NCBI RefSeq assembly: GCF_001697225.1
Contig: NZ_CP014671.1
Coordinates: 868,001-932,000, forward strand
Source: Immundisolibacter cernigliae
GTDB lineage: Bacteria; Pseudomonadota; Gammaproteobacteria; Immundisolibacterales; Immundisolibacteraceae
Direction: 5' to 3'
DNA: 64,000 bases
Shown: positions 1 through 7,970 of the stretch, in pieces
How positions within the stretch are numbered: position 1 is the first letter of the stretch
Layout: each line of letters opens with the position of its first letter
Translations under genes and position numbers: made by a program
The notes under the pieces: generated by a model
Database searches by the model: none
What the model saw: only the letters and a program-made list of their open reading frames with translations
What the model was told of the DNA's origin: nothing

Positions 1-360
1 TTCCCGCTGGAGTTCGATTACATCCACGCCACGCGCTACGCCGGTGCGCTGCGCGGCGGGGAACTGACCTGGAAAGTCACGCCCACGGCCGAACTGGCCG
101 GGCGGCATGTGCTGATCGTGGACGACGTGCTCGACCGCGGCATCACGCTGGCCGCGCTGGTCGATTTTTGCCGGCGCGAGGGCGCCGCCAGCGTGCATAG
201 CCTGGTACTGGTCGATAAACGCTGCCGGCGCGAGGCCGCCATCGAGGCCGATTTCGTCGGTCTGTCCACGCCCGACCGCTACCTGTTCGGCTGGGGCATG
301 GACTACAAGGGCTATCTGCGCAACGTGCCGGGCATCTACGCCGTGGCGGAGGCACCGTGA
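1..360 (+). CDS. hpt: Hypoxanthine-guanine phosphoribosyltransferase, 5'-truncated by window edge
   Basis: The frame runs in from the left edge without a start and stops at TGA 358-360, leaving 119 residues. The PRPP-binding loop of type I phosphoribosyltransferases is visible at about residues 37-47 ([11 protein letters not shown]), followed by a C-terminal [20 protein letters not shown] segment typical of HPRT enzymes. The enzyme would salvage hypoxanthine and guanine to IMP and GMP in the cytoplasm. Compared with the family length of about 180 residues, roughly 60 N-terminal residues lie outside the window. The stop overlaps the GTG start of the next purine gene (GTGA), so the two are probably translationally coupled. 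Family assignment is strong; substrate preference is inferred. Confidence 0.85.
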   Translation, partial: FPLEFDYIHATRYAGALRGGELTWKVTPTAELAGRHVLIVDDVLDRGITLAALVDFCRREGAASVHSLVLVDKRCRREAAIEADFVGLSTPDRYLFGWGMDYKGYLRNVPGIYAVAEAP

Positions 361-1157
361 TCGCGATCCTGGGCGGATCGGGTCTGGACCGCTGGCCGCA
401 ACTGGGCACGCTCACGCCGCAGTCCGTCAGCACGCCCTATGGCGAGCCGGCGGCGCCGCTGCTGTGCGGTCGGATCGACGGCATCGCGGTGTGTTTTCTG
501 CCCCGTCACGGCGCCGCTCACAGCCTGCCGCCGCACCGCATCAACTACCGCGCCAACCTGTGGGCGCTCAAGCAGGCCGGCGCGCGCGCCGTGGTGGCGG
601 TGGCAACCGTCGGCTCGATCCCGGCCCACATCCCGCCCGGCGCCCTGGTGCTGCCGGACCAGATCGTGGACTACACCCACGGCCGCGAAGCGACCTTCTT
701 CGACGGCGATTGCCTTGATGACGCAGGCAGCCGTGTCGAACACATCGAATTCACCGAGCCCTACGACGCCGGCCTGCGCGCCGCGCTGCTGGCTGCGGCC
801 AGTGACGCCGGCATCGCGCTGATCGACGGCGCCACCTATGCCGCCACCCAGGGTCCGCGCCTGGAAACCCGCGCCGAAATCGACCGCCTGGAGCGCGACG
901 GCTGCCACATCGTGGGCATGACCGGCATGCCCGAAGCCGCCCTGGCGCGGGAACTTGCCCTGCCCTACGCCTGCCTGGCGGTAGTCGCCAACCGCGCTGC
1001 CGGCCGCGGCGGCAGCAGCCTGCTGGCCGAAATCGAACAGCATCTGGCCGGTGGCATCGCCGCCGCCCAGCGGCTGCTGGTGGCCGCCCTGCCGGGCCTG
1101 GCCGCCACCTGCCAGCCGGACCCGGGCACCGCCCCGGCACCGGGGAACCCCCTGTAG
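357..1157 (+). CDS. S-methyl-5'-thioinosine / purine nucleoside phosphorylase (MTAP-PNP family)
   Basis: A 266-residue protein starting at GTG 357, which overlaps the upstream HPRT stop by 4 nt. It begins with the phosphate-binding GGSGLDRW segment (from about residue 6), then [18 protein letters not shown], and carries [13 protein letters not shown] in the base and ribose binding region. This is the order seen in the methylthioadenosine/purine nucleoside phosphorylase family. In Pseudomonas-type relatives, a short homologue encoded beside hpt acts on methylthioinosine made by deaminating methylthioadenosine. Adjacency to HPRT would let released hypoxanthine be salvaged at once. Whether this enzyme prefers methylthioinosine, inosine or guanosine cannot be told from the sequence. 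Confidence 0.85.
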   Translation: MIAILGGSGLDRWPQLGTLTPQSVSTPYGEPAAPLLCGRIDGIAVCFLPRHGAAHSLPPHRINYRANLWALKQAGARAVVAVATVGSIPAHIPPGALVLPDQIVDYTHGREATFFDGDCLDDAGSRVEHIEFTEPYDAGLRAALLAAASDAGIALIDGATYAATQGPRLETRAEIDRLERDGCHIVGMTGMPEAALARELALPYACLAVVANRAAGRGGSSLLAEIEQHLAGGIAAAQRLLVAALPGLAATCQPDPGTAPAPGNPL

Positions 1158-1180
1158 CCCGGCTGTGCCGGGCGATGATG
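1154..1180. repeat. Family A REP-like hairpin, minimal copy
   Basis: TAGCCCGGCTGTGCCGGGCG folds as a short CCCGGC/GCCGGG hairpin directly at the stop codon of the phosphorylase gene. It is the smallest copy of the REP-like family A found throughout the window and could double as a terminator. Confidence 0.6.
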
Positions 1181-1294
1181 AGCACACACACCGGTACGGC
1201 CTCAAGTCCGTGCGTCCGCTGCCGATAGATGTTGTCGGTAGGCCCGGCGCCAGCGTGTGACGGGCGAATGACCAGTTACTACAGGGCGCGACGC

Positions 1295-1957
1295 ATGATC
1301 CTGCTGACGAGCGAGGACGCCTCGTTGATGGACCGCTGGGCGGTGGCTGTGGGCGGACGCGGCACGCTGATCCGGCGCGTGAGCCTGCTTGCGGAAGCCG
1401 AGGGCGCGCTGGCCGGACGCCGCCCCGATGTGATGCTGCTGGACCTGTCGCTGGGCGATTTGTCCGGTCCGGCTGGTATTGCAGCCCTGCTCAGCTTCAG
1501 TCCAGCGACGCACCTCATCGCGCTCAGCCACCAGCCCAACGACGAGGAGGGCATCGCCGCCCTGCGTGCCGGCGCCCGCGGCTACTGCAACGCCTACATC
1601 GACCCGCGTCTGCTGGCCAAGGCGGTCACCACGGTGCAAAACGGCGAGGCGTGGGTCGGCCGGCGCCTGACCGACCGGCTGGTGGCACTGGTCGGGCAGA
1701 ACGCGCCCGTGCAGGTGGACACCGACAGCAGCATCGACCTTGACCTGCTCACCGCCCGCGAGCAGCAAATCGCACTGCAGATCGGCATGGGCAGCAGCAA
1801 CAAGCTCATCGCCCAGCGCCTTGGCATTACCGAGCGTACCGTCAAGGCGCATCTGGGCTCGGTGTTCGCCAAGCTCGGCGTGCATGACCGCCTGCAACTG
1901 GCGCTGCTGGTGACCGGTCGGATGCAATACACCAGCCCCACCACGCCGGTGTGCTGA
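1295..1957 (+). CDS. LuxR/NarL-type response regulator with degenerate receiver
   Basis: A 220-residue protein when started at ATG 1295, where MILLTSED gives a normal receiver strand; ATG 1268 and ATG 1229 are in-frame alternatives. An N-terminal receiver-like domain keeps the DVMLLDLSLGD phosphoacceptor segment, but the conserved switch lysine region reads GARGYCNAYIDP, with no lysine at the expected place. The C terminus is a LuxR helix-turn-helix (LTAREQQIALQIGMG, then LGITERTVKAHLGSVFAKL). Homologues of this type are often encoded next to giant LapA-type adhesins, which fits the small retention-module protein about 330 nt downstream. It probably acts as a DNA-binding regulator that may not need phosphorylation; the target is unknown. 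Confidence 0.8.
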   Translation: MILLTSEDASLMDRWAVAVGGRGTLIRRVSLLAEAEGALAGRRPDVMLLDLSLGDLSGPAGIAALLSFSPATHLIALSHQPNDEEGIAALRAGARGYCNAYIDPRLLAKAVTTVQNGEAWVGRRLTDRLVALVGQNAPVQVDTDSSIDLDLLTAREQQIALQIGMGSSNKLIAQRLGITERTVKAHLGSVFAKLGVHDRLQLALLVTGRMQYTSPTTPVC

Positions 1958-1989
1958 GCGCGGGCACGCGTAGCCAGAATCAGCGGCCA

Positions 1990-2163
1990 TGAGCTGCTGA
2001 TTCCGTGAGCCATCGGAAACCTGCAGGAGCCCGGCCGCGGCGGGCGATCATCGCGCTGTAGGAGCCCGGCTCTGCCGGGCGATATCGCGCAGCGAAGCTG
2101 CGCTCCTACAAGGTTTTTTCCAGGTGGCGGGCGCCCGGAAATCCAGGATGGATCCACGCAGCG
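1990..2163 (-). repeat. Family B MITE-like element, reverse copy, interrupted by family A repeat
   Basis: The flanks of this gene-free stretch (1958-2282) match the reverse complement of the family B element at 17668 and 19769. The left part has CTGCTGATTCCGTGAGCC then ATCGGAAA, and the right part has GGCGGGCGC then AAATCCAGGATGGAT and AGCGCTT. Between them, in what should be the loop of the CCATCGGAAA hairpin, lies a double family A REP-like repeat (2024-2111). The element therefore seems older than the REP-like insertion. Confidence 0.6.
2024..2111. repeat. Family A REP-like repeat (double hairpin)
   Basis: Two tandem AGGAGCCCGGC hairpin units followed by the second half GCGCAGCGAAGCTGCGCTCC. 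Family A consists of a GGAGCCCGGC(T)..GCCGGGCGAT hairpin, an ATCATCGC linker and a GCGCAGC..GCTGCGCTCCTACA hairpin. It is inserted within a family B element. Confidence 0.75.
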
Positions 2164-2282
2164 CTTGCGGACGGGCAAGCTGCCGCCGCGGCGTCGCAAC
2201 CAAAGTCCAATAGCCACGGCGGGCAACTGCCGGCATAGTGCCCGGCAACGCGCCGCAAGGCGGTATCCGGTGAGACAACGCA

Positions 2283-2594
2283 ATGGAAACCATAGGCTCG
2301 ATCAGCGCCGTGTGCGGTCGCGTGACGTGCGTGGACCCGAACGGCAGCACCCGCCTGCTGCGCCGCGGCGAGCCGGTGTTCGCCGATGACACGCTGATCG
2401 CGGCGCTGGACGCCGCGGCCACGCTGCAGCTGTCATCCGGTGCCTGCCTGCAGGTGGCGCCCGGCAAGCTGGTGGTGCTCGACGCCGACGTGTTCGAGAC
2501 CGAGGAATCCGCCGACGACGGCAACCTGCGCCTGGCGGACATCAATCAGGTGCTGGGCTGGCTCGATTCGCCGGCCCGCCGCTCGGTCGCCTGA
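2283..2594 (+). CDS. Small LapA-like retention-module protein
   Basis: A 103-residue acidic protein from ATG 2283. Its body (SISAVCGRVTCVDPNG, LLRRGEPVFADDTLIA, LQLSSGACLQVAPG) resembles the N-terminal periplasmic retention module that anchors giant LapA-type RTX adhesins, where a beta-rich domain plugs the outer-membrane channel. The reading frame stops right after this module. The di-alanine cleavage site for a LapG-type protease and all adhesin repeats are missing. The upstream LuxR regulator also fits a lost or miniaturised adhesin locus. It could be a remnant of a truncated adhesin gene or a free-standing module. Similarity to FecR-like domains is an alternative reading. Confidence 0.55.
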   Translation: METIGSISAVCGRVTCVDPNGSTRLLRRGEPVFADDTLIAALDAAATLQLSSGACLQVAPGKLVVLDADVFETEESADDGNLRLADINQVLGWLDSPARRSVA

Positions 2595-2654
2595 CGAGCC
2601 GGCTTCGACGGCGTCCGGCACCGCTCGGACAACATCGCTCGAACGACGCCCCTC

Positions 2655-3395
2655 TCAACACCCGACGCCGCGCGGCTGGTTCTTCATGTGCAGTTTCCAC
2701 GCGTAGCCGGCCAGGTTGTCGCCGAACGAAATCGCCTTGCGCGGCAGGCGCAGCAGGTCCTGGCCCGGATACGCCGCCGCCCGATCGCAGGTGGTGGCGC
2801 TGACGTAGCCCGCCTCGGCGACCATGTTCACCACCGTCTCGTCGTAGCTGCCGTAGGGATAGCAGAAGTGGCGTACCGGCGCGCCCAGCACCGCTTCGAG
2901 CCGGTGCCTGCTGTCACTCACTTCCTGTCTGGCCACATCCGGGTCGATCTGCGCCAGGCGTTGATGGGACAGGCCGTGGCTGCCAAAGTCGACGCCCGCC
3001 CGGTGCAGCTCGCGCACCCGCGAGGCACTCATCAGCGGCGGCGTGGCCCGGCCGTCGGCGGCAAACCAGGCCGCCGGCTGGCCGAGCCGATCCGCCAGCA
3101 GATAGACCATGGCCGGAAAGCCATACTGCGCCAGCACCGGCCAGGCGTACTCGCAGAAGTTCTCGTAACCGTCGTCGAAGGTGAGCACCACCGCCCGCGG
3201 CGGCAGCGGGCGCTCGCCGCGCAGACCGGCGATGGCCTCGTCCAGCCGCAGCACCGCGTAGCGCAGGCGATGCAGCCAGGCCATCTGCGCGGCGAAGTTG
3301 CGGTGATCGCAGTAGGTCGAGCGGTGTTCGCGCATGGGCGCGAACTGGCCCACCTGGTGATACATGAGGATGGATACCCGGCCCGTGCCCGTCAT
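2655..3395 (-). CDS. Polysaccharide deacetylase family protein (NodB/CE4)
   Basis: A 246-residue protein starting at ATG 3393-3395; the frame is open further upstream, but that extension lies inside the neighbouring gene. CE4 motifs are visible: VVLTFDDGYENF (motif 1, Asp pair), DFGSHGLSHQ (motif 2, metal-binding His pair), and HFCYPYGSYD (motif 3). No signal peptide is obvious. The family removes N- or O-acetyl groups from cell-wall or capsular sugars using a divalent metal. The gene is the last of a minus-strand chain of glycan genes, with its start only a base or so from the stop of the glycosyltransferase before it, so translational coupling is likely. The exact substrate is unknown. Confidence 0.85.
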   Translation of the reverse strand: MTGTGRVSILMYHQVGQFAPMREHRSTYCDHRNFAAQMAWLHRLRYAVLRLDEAIAGLRGERPLPPRAVVLTFDDGYENFCEYAWPVLAQYGFPAMVYLLADRLGQPAAWFAADGRATPPLMSASRVRELHRAGVDFGSHGLSHQRLAQIDPDVARQEVSDSRHRLEAVLGAPVRHFCYPYGSYDETVVNMVAEAGYVSATTCDRAAAYPGQDLLRLPRKAISFGDNLAGYAWKLHMKNQPRGVGC

Positions 3396-3396
3396 G

Positions 3397-4458
3397 TCAG
3401 TGCCCCAGCAGGTACCGGTACAGGTCCAGATAGGCGCCGACCACGGCTTCCCGGCTGAAGTCGCGGCCAATGCGAACCTGACCGGCGGCGGCCAGGGCGG
3501 CGCGCCGGGCGTCGTTTGGCAGCAGGCTGGCGATGGCTCCGGCCAGCGCGGCCGCGTCCTCGCACGGCACCAGCACGGCATCGACATCGGGGCGGGTGAT
3601 TTCGCGCGCGCCGTGGCAGGCGCTGGCCAGCACCGGCCGACCGTGCGCCCAGGCTTCCAGGATCACGTTGCCCAGCGCCTCCGCTGCCCGCGACGGGAAC
3701 ACCACCAGATCGGCCAGCGCGTAGAACGGCGCCGGATCGGCCTGCCAACCGGCGAAATGCACCTGCCCGGCCACGCCCAGCTGGCGAGCCTGGTCCTGCA
3801 GCGAGGCCCGCAGCGGACCGTCGCCCAGCAGCAGCAACCCGACCGGCCGCCCGGCAATGGCGCGCGGCAGCCTGGCAAACGCCTGCAGCAGCACGTCCCA
3901 GCCCTTGACCGGCACGCAGCGGCCGACCGCCAGCAGCAGCCAGGCATCGGCCGGCAAGGGCAGACCGGCGCGCAGGCCGGCCACTTGCGACGGCGCAAGC
4001 GGCGCCGGTGCGTCCACGAAATTGCCGATCAGATGCACGCGCCGCGCCGGCAAGCCGGCCGCCAGCAGGTGGTCCGCCAGGCCGCGACTGTTCACCACCA
4101 CGGCGTCGGCATGGGCAAAACGCGCCGGCGTGTAATAGCCGCCCAGCCGTGCCACATGCACCATGCCGCGCGGCGCCCGCGTCAGGCGCGTGGCGCGGCT
4201 CATCCAGGTCTGCACCAGGTCCGGCCGCAGCCGCCGCAGCTCGCGCCGCACTTCCAGCCGGGACAGCGGATCCCACACCGTGCGCAGCGGCAGGGCCGAG
4301 CGCGCCATATCCGGCGGCAGGTCGGCCAGCAGCGCGCCACCCTCACGCAGCAGCGCGTGAACCTCGCACTCGCGCTCCATCAGCCCGCTGCAAAGCCGCT
4401 TGAAGAAGCCCTCCGCGCCACCCAGGCCGCGGCTGGCGATCAGCTGTACGGTACGCAA
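3397..4458 (-). CDS. GT4-family glycosyltransferase
   Basis: A 353-residue GT-B glycosyltransferase. The N-terminal acceptor domain contains SRGLGGAEGFFKRL near residue 9. The donor domain holds VGRCVPVKGWDVLLQAF and the E-x7-E donor motif in AAEALGNVILEAWAHGRPVL at about residues 260-280, typical of retaining GT4 enzymes that use nucleotide-diphospho sugars. It is encoded between another GT4 gene (6-nt gap upstream) and the polysaccharide deacetylase, in the same direction. This suggests joint assembly of lipopolysaccharide core or surface polysaccharide at the cytoplasmic face of the inner membrane. The sugar transferred cannot be deduced. Confidence 0.88.
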   Translation of the reverse strand: MRTVQLIASRGLGGAEGFFKRLCSGLMERECEVHALLREGGALLADLPPDMARSALPLRTVWDPLSRLEVRRELRRLRPDLVQTWMSRATRLTRAPRGMVHVARLGGYYTPARFAHADAVVVNSRGLADHLLAAGLPARRVHLIGNFVDAPAPLAPSQVAGLRAGLPLPADAWLLLAVGRCVPVKGWDVLLQAFARLPRAIAGRPVGLLLLGDGPLRASLQDQARQLGVAGQVHFAGWQADPAPFYALADLVVFPSRAAEALGNVILEAWAHGRPVLASACHGAREITRPDVDAVLVPCEDAAALAGAIASLLPNDARRAALAAAGQVRIGRDFSREAVVGAYLDLYRYLLGH

Positions 4459-4464
4459 ACCCGC

Positions 4465-5580
4465 CTACTCGACCGTTGCCAGCTCCGGCTGCGACACGGC
4501 CGCGTGCCCACCCAGCAGCTTGCGATACACGGCCAGATTCCCGGCCACCATGGCCGCCACCGAGAAACGCCGCTGCACCAGCGCCCGGCCCAACTCGCCC
4601 ATCCGTGCCGCCTGCGCCGGCTGGTCCAGCACGCACGCCATGGCCGCCGCCAGCGCCGCGACGTCGCCGGGCGGCACCAGATGACCGTTTTCCTGCACCA
4701 CTTCCGGCATGCCGCCGGCGTCACTGGCGACGATCGGCACGCCGCAGGCGGCCGCCTGCAGCAGCGACACGCCCAGGCCCTCCCGCTCGGCCGGGTGCAC
4801 CAGCAGGTCCAGGCACGGCAACAGGCGCGGCAGGTCGTCGCGAAAGCCCAGCATCCGCACCCGCTCGGCCAGACCCTGCGCAGCGATGTCGGCCTGCAAC
4901 TGCGCCTGCAGCGGGCCGCGGCCCAGCAGCAGCACCTGCGCCGCCGGATGGCGCGCCAGCAGCGCCGGCAGGGCCGCCAGCAGATAGCGGTGGCCCTTGC
5001 GTGGAATCAGCTGCGCCACCATGCCGATCACCGGCTGCTGCGGCGCGATGCCGGTTTCCGCCGCCAGCCAGGCGCGATCGCGCTGCGGCCGGTAGACGTC
5101 GGTATCGACCGCGCTGGGCACGCAGCTGATCTTGGCCGCCGACACGCCATCGGCGCGCAGTACCGCAGCGATGCCCTGCGAGATGGCGACCACGTGATCG
5201 AACAGCGCGTACTTCGGCGGCACCAGCGCGCGCGGCTCGCGGTTGTCCACGCGCCGGGTCAGCAGCACCGGCAGGCCGGCCAGACGCCCGGCGATGCCGC
5301 CCAGCAGATCCGCCCCGCGCCGGCTGTGCAGGTGCAGCAGGTCCGGCCGCTCGCGCCGCAGCAGGCGCCACAGACGCCCGACCAGCGGCAGGTCGAGGTC
5401 GCCGCGGGTGTCGCAGGCGTACACCTTCGCCACGCCCTGCGCCGCCTGCGCCAGCGGACTGCGCCGGTCGCACAGCAGCACGTTGCGGTGCCCCAGGCCC
5501 GCCAGGCCCTGCATCAGGTACTGCACCTGCAGGGCGCCGCCGTACAGGTGGCAGCCGGTTTCGACGTGAAAAATCTTCAT
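4465..5580 (-). CDS. GT4-family glycosyltransferase
   Basis: A 371-residue GT-B enzyme starting at ATG 5578-5580 (MKIFHVETGCHLYGGALQV), which overlaps the stop of the heptosyltransferase-like gene by 4 nt (ATGA). The donor-binding half shows VGMVAQLIPRKGHRYLLAAL and the EREGLGVSLLQAAACGVPIV segment with the E-x7-spacing characteristic of GT4, although the second Glu is replaced by Gln (LLQAA). This may reduce or alter donor use. The position between a GT9 enzyme and another GT4 enzyme points to lipopolysaccharide outer-core or related glycan synthesis. Confidence 0.87.
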   Translation of the reverse strand: MKIFHVETGCHLYGGALQVQYLMQGLAGLGHRNVLLCDRRSPLAQAAQGVAKVYACDTRGDLDLPLVGRLWRLLRRERPDLLHLHSRRGADLLGGIAGRLAGLPVLLTRRVDNREPRALVPPKYALFDHVVAISQGIAAVLRADGVSAAKISCVPSAVDTDVYRPQRDRAWLAAETGIAPQQPVIGMVAQLIPRKGHRYLLAALPALLARHPAAQVLLLGRGPLQAQLQADIAAQGLAERVRMLGFRDDLPRLLPCLDLLVHPAEREGLGVSLLQAAACGVPIVASDAGGMPEVVQENGHLVPPGDVAALAAAMACVLDQPAQAARMGELGRALVQRRFSVAAMVAGNLAVYRKLLGGHAAVSQPELATVE

Positions 5581-6602
5581 CGGATGGCGGCCTCCGCCGG
5601 GATGCAGCGCAGCACTTCGTCGACACCGATGCCGGTCAGGCACGGATGGGCGCCGCCGCAGCTGGGCGATCGTTTGCAGGGGGAACAGGACAGGCCGTGG
5701 TAGAGCACGGTCAGCGGCCGGCCCGGGGCGCTCAGGTACGGGCAGGTCGAGCCGAACAGCGCCAGCGTCGGCACCCCGGCGGCGACGCCCATGTGGGTCA
5801 GACCCGTATCGACACCCACCACCAGGCGCGCGCCGGCCACCAGCGCGGCGGCGGCGGCGATGTCGGTGCGGCCGGCCAGGTTGCGCACCGCGCCGCCGCT
5901 GGCAGCCTCGATGCGCTGCCCGGCGTCCACCTCACTCGGCCCGCCCAGCAGCAGTGGCGTCAGGCCCCGCTCGTCATGGAGTCGACGTCCCAACTCGCTC
6001 CAGGCGCCTTGCGTCCAGTGCTTTTGCGGGCGGGTGGTGAACGGCGCCAGCACGGCGTAGTCACCGGCCACGCCGGCCGCCGTCAACAGCGCCTGCGCCG
6101 CCTCCCGGCCGGGCGCGGTCAGCGGCAGGACCGGTACCGGCGCCGACAGACCAAGCTCGGCGGCGAGGTAGCCGTATTCGGCGGCAAAGGTCTTGTCGTT
6201 TGGCGTGCGCAGCGCCCGGGTCAACAGCAGGCGGCTGCCCTCGGCCGGGTCCATGCCCAGCCGCTGCCGGGCGCCACACGCACGCACCCACAGCGCGCTC
6301 TTGAGCAGGCCCTGCGCGTCGATGGCCAGATCGAAACGCCGTTCCCGCAACCCGCCCACGAAGCGCCGCACGGCGCCCAGCCACGCCGCGAAACGACGTG
6401 CCTGCCACAGCTCACGCCATTGCCGGCGCGGCCACACCAGCACCTCGTCGAGCGCCGGATTTGCGGCCGGCAACGCCTCGAAACCTTCCTGCACCAGCCA
6501 GGCGATGTGCGCCGCCGGATAGCGAGCGCGCAGCGCGCCCGGCAGCCCGCCGGCCATGACGATGTCGCCCAGCGCCGACAGGCGCACGATCAGGATGCGC
6601 AC
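5577..6602 (-). CDS. Glycosyltransferase family 9 (heptosyltransferase-type)
   Basis: A 341-residue protein with the GT9 layout. It starts MRILIVRLSALGDIVMAGG, as in ADP-heptose:LPS heptosyltransferases of the WaaC/WaaF type, and carries the C-terminal VVGVDTGLTHMGVAAGVPTLALFG donor motif with its conserved Asp, Thr and His. A cysteine-rich tail (LSCSPCKRSPSCGGAHPC) is unusual for the catalytic core but occurs in some GT9 proteins, perhaps binding metal. It overlaps the O-antigen ligase gene upstream by 13 nt and the GT4 gene downstream by 4 nt. It probably adds heptose to the lipopolysaccharide inner core. Confidence 0.88.
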   Translation of the reverse strand: MRILIVRLSALGDIVMAGGLPGALRARYPAAHIAWLVQEGFEALPAANPALDEVLVWPRRQWRELWQARRFAAWLGAVRRFVGGLRERRFDLAIDAQGLLKSALWVRACGARQRLGMDPAEGSRLLLTRALRTPNDKTFAAEYGYLAAELGLSAPVPVLPLTAPGREAAQALLTAAGVAGDYAVLAPFTTRPQKHWTQGAWSELGRRLHDERGLTPLLLGGPSEVDAGQRIEAASGGAVRNLAGRTDIAAAAALVAGARLVVGVDTGLTHMGVAAGVPTLALFGSTCPYLSAPGRPLTVLYHGLSCSPCKRSPSCGGAHPCLTGIGVDEVLRCIPAEAAIR

Positions 6603-7858
6603 GCCACAACCCCGCGTCGCGGCAGACCCAGGCCCAGCGCGATGCCGCCCAGCAGCACCGCGTAGAAGCGGAAGTCCTGCGTCAGCAAACGAAAATCGAA
6701 GGCGCTCCAGATCAGCGTCAGCGCCAAGGCACCGGCCAGGAACAGGCCGAGTTCCGCCGGCAACGCTCCATTGCGGGCTTGGCGACGCAGTCCGGCCGCG
6801 AGACCGCCGACTACCGCCCCGAAAGCGGCCAGGCCAAGGGCGCCGAAGCGCACCAGCAGCTCCAGGTAGGTGTTGTGCAGATGCGCCATGGAGCGCAAGA
6901 CAGGATCGCCCGCCGCGGCGATGACGCCATCACCGGCATTCGGACCGAGCCCGGTGAGCGACCGCTCCCGCCAACGCTCCAAACCGAGCCCGAACAAGCG
7001 CAGGCGCAGGCCGACCGAGTCCTGTGGCAGCGCGTCGAAAGTCGGGCCGACATCCTCCACCTGCGCCATGTCGGCCAGCATCTGGAACGCCGCGCTGTCG
7101 TCACCCAGTCGGCGCGCCACCGACTCGCCGCCCAGCAGCACTCCACCGACCAGCAGCACGCCCAGGGCCGCGAATGCCGGGCGCGGCACGCACCGCCGGC
7201 GCAGCATCAGTCCCGCGCACACCGGCATCACCAGCGCCAAGGCCAGCCAGGCACCGCGCGAGCGGCACAGCAGCAGGCCCAAGCCGAGCAGCGCCGCGGC
7301 GGCGAGCAGCGCCACCTGCGCGGCGCGGCGCTGGCCGGCCGCCGGCAAGGCCTCGATGCCGGCGGGCGCCAGCACCAGCAGGCCGAGCAGCGCGGTCGCC
7401 GCATACAGACCGAAGGCGATCATCGGCAGCCCGAAGCCAAGCCGCGTCACGCCGTCGGTGAGTGCCTGCGCCAGTTCGGCCCAGCGCGTGTTCAGCGCCA
7501 TGCACAGCAGCAGACCGGTGCCGGCGAGCAGCAGCGCCCGGCGCGCGCGACTGGGCTGCCCGGCCACCGCCAGGCCGACCGGCAGCACCAGGCCGAGCTT
7601 GGCAAGGTCTTGCAGAACCTCGACATCGCCCGCCGACAGACCGCGGGCGAGCGCGAAGCCGGTGCCGTGCAGGATCAGATAAGCCACCAGCACCAGCAGC
7701 GGCAGCCACAGCGGGTGGCGGCGCAGAATCGCCAGGGCGCCGCGCGGCCGACACAGCGCAGCCAGCGCCGTCAGCACCAGGCCGACATTGGCGGCGGCCG
7801 GGGCCGCGAAGGCGCCCAGGGCAAACAGATAAAGGCCGGTGACAGCGATGCGATCCAC
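6590..7858 (-). CDS. O-antigen ligase / polymerase family membrane protein
   Basis: A 422-residue polytopic inner-membrane protein with about ten to twelve hydrophobic segments and a large hydrophilic loop around residues 245-315. That loop contains the GLGPNAGDGV and HLHNTYLELLVRFG segment of the Wzy_C/WaaL superfamily. Such proteins join undecaprenyl-linked O-antigen to lipid A-core or polymerise O-units in the periplasm. It is the first gene of the minus-strand glycan chain, and its start lies 112 nt from the divergent glycosyltransferase gene at 7971. Ligase versus polymerase cannot be settled from sequence alone. Confidence 0.82.
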   Translation of the reverse strand: MDRIAVTGLYLFALGAFAAPAAANVGLVLTALAALCRPRGALAILRRHPLWLPLLVLVAYLILHGTGFALARGLSAGDVEVLQDLAKLGLVLPVGLAVAGQPSRARRALLLAGTGLLLCMALNTRWAELAQALTDGVTRLGFGLPMIAFGLYAATALLGLLVLAPAGIEALPAAGQRRAAQVALLAAAALLGLGLLLCRSRGAWLALALVMPVCAGLMLRRRCVPRPAFAALGVLLVGGVLLGGESVARRLGDDSAAFQMLADMAQVEDVGPTFDALPQDSVGLRLRLFGLGLERWRERSLTGLGPNAGDGVIAAAGDPVLRSMAHLHNTYLELLVRFGALGLAAFGAVVGGLAAGLRRQARNGALPAELGLFLAGALALTLIWSAFDFRLLTQDFRFYAVLLGGIALGLGLPRRGVVACAS

Positions 7859-7970
7859 GCCGCGCAGGCTAGAACCGCCGCGCGACAGAACCGCGACCGA
7901 ACCGTGACATTTCGGTTACAGACGACAACTGCAACCAAACCGTCACCATTCATCCGTCATATTCGTAGAG
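7859..7970. promoter_or_regulatory. Divergent promoter region of the two glycan gene sets
   Basis: The 112 bases between the divergent O-antigen ligase and GT4 genes are visibly AT-richer than the coding sequence around them (GTGACATTTCGGTTACAG and the following stretch). They must hold promoters for both directions. No confident -35/-10 pair or operator was recognised. Confidence 0.4.

Noticed and set aside
3364-5703. Long open frame on the plus strand opposite the two GT4 genes
   Set aside because: It is a product of high GC third positions on the opposite strand. Its composition is Arg/Gln/His-rich with no domain motifs, while the minus strand encodes clear glycosyltransferases.
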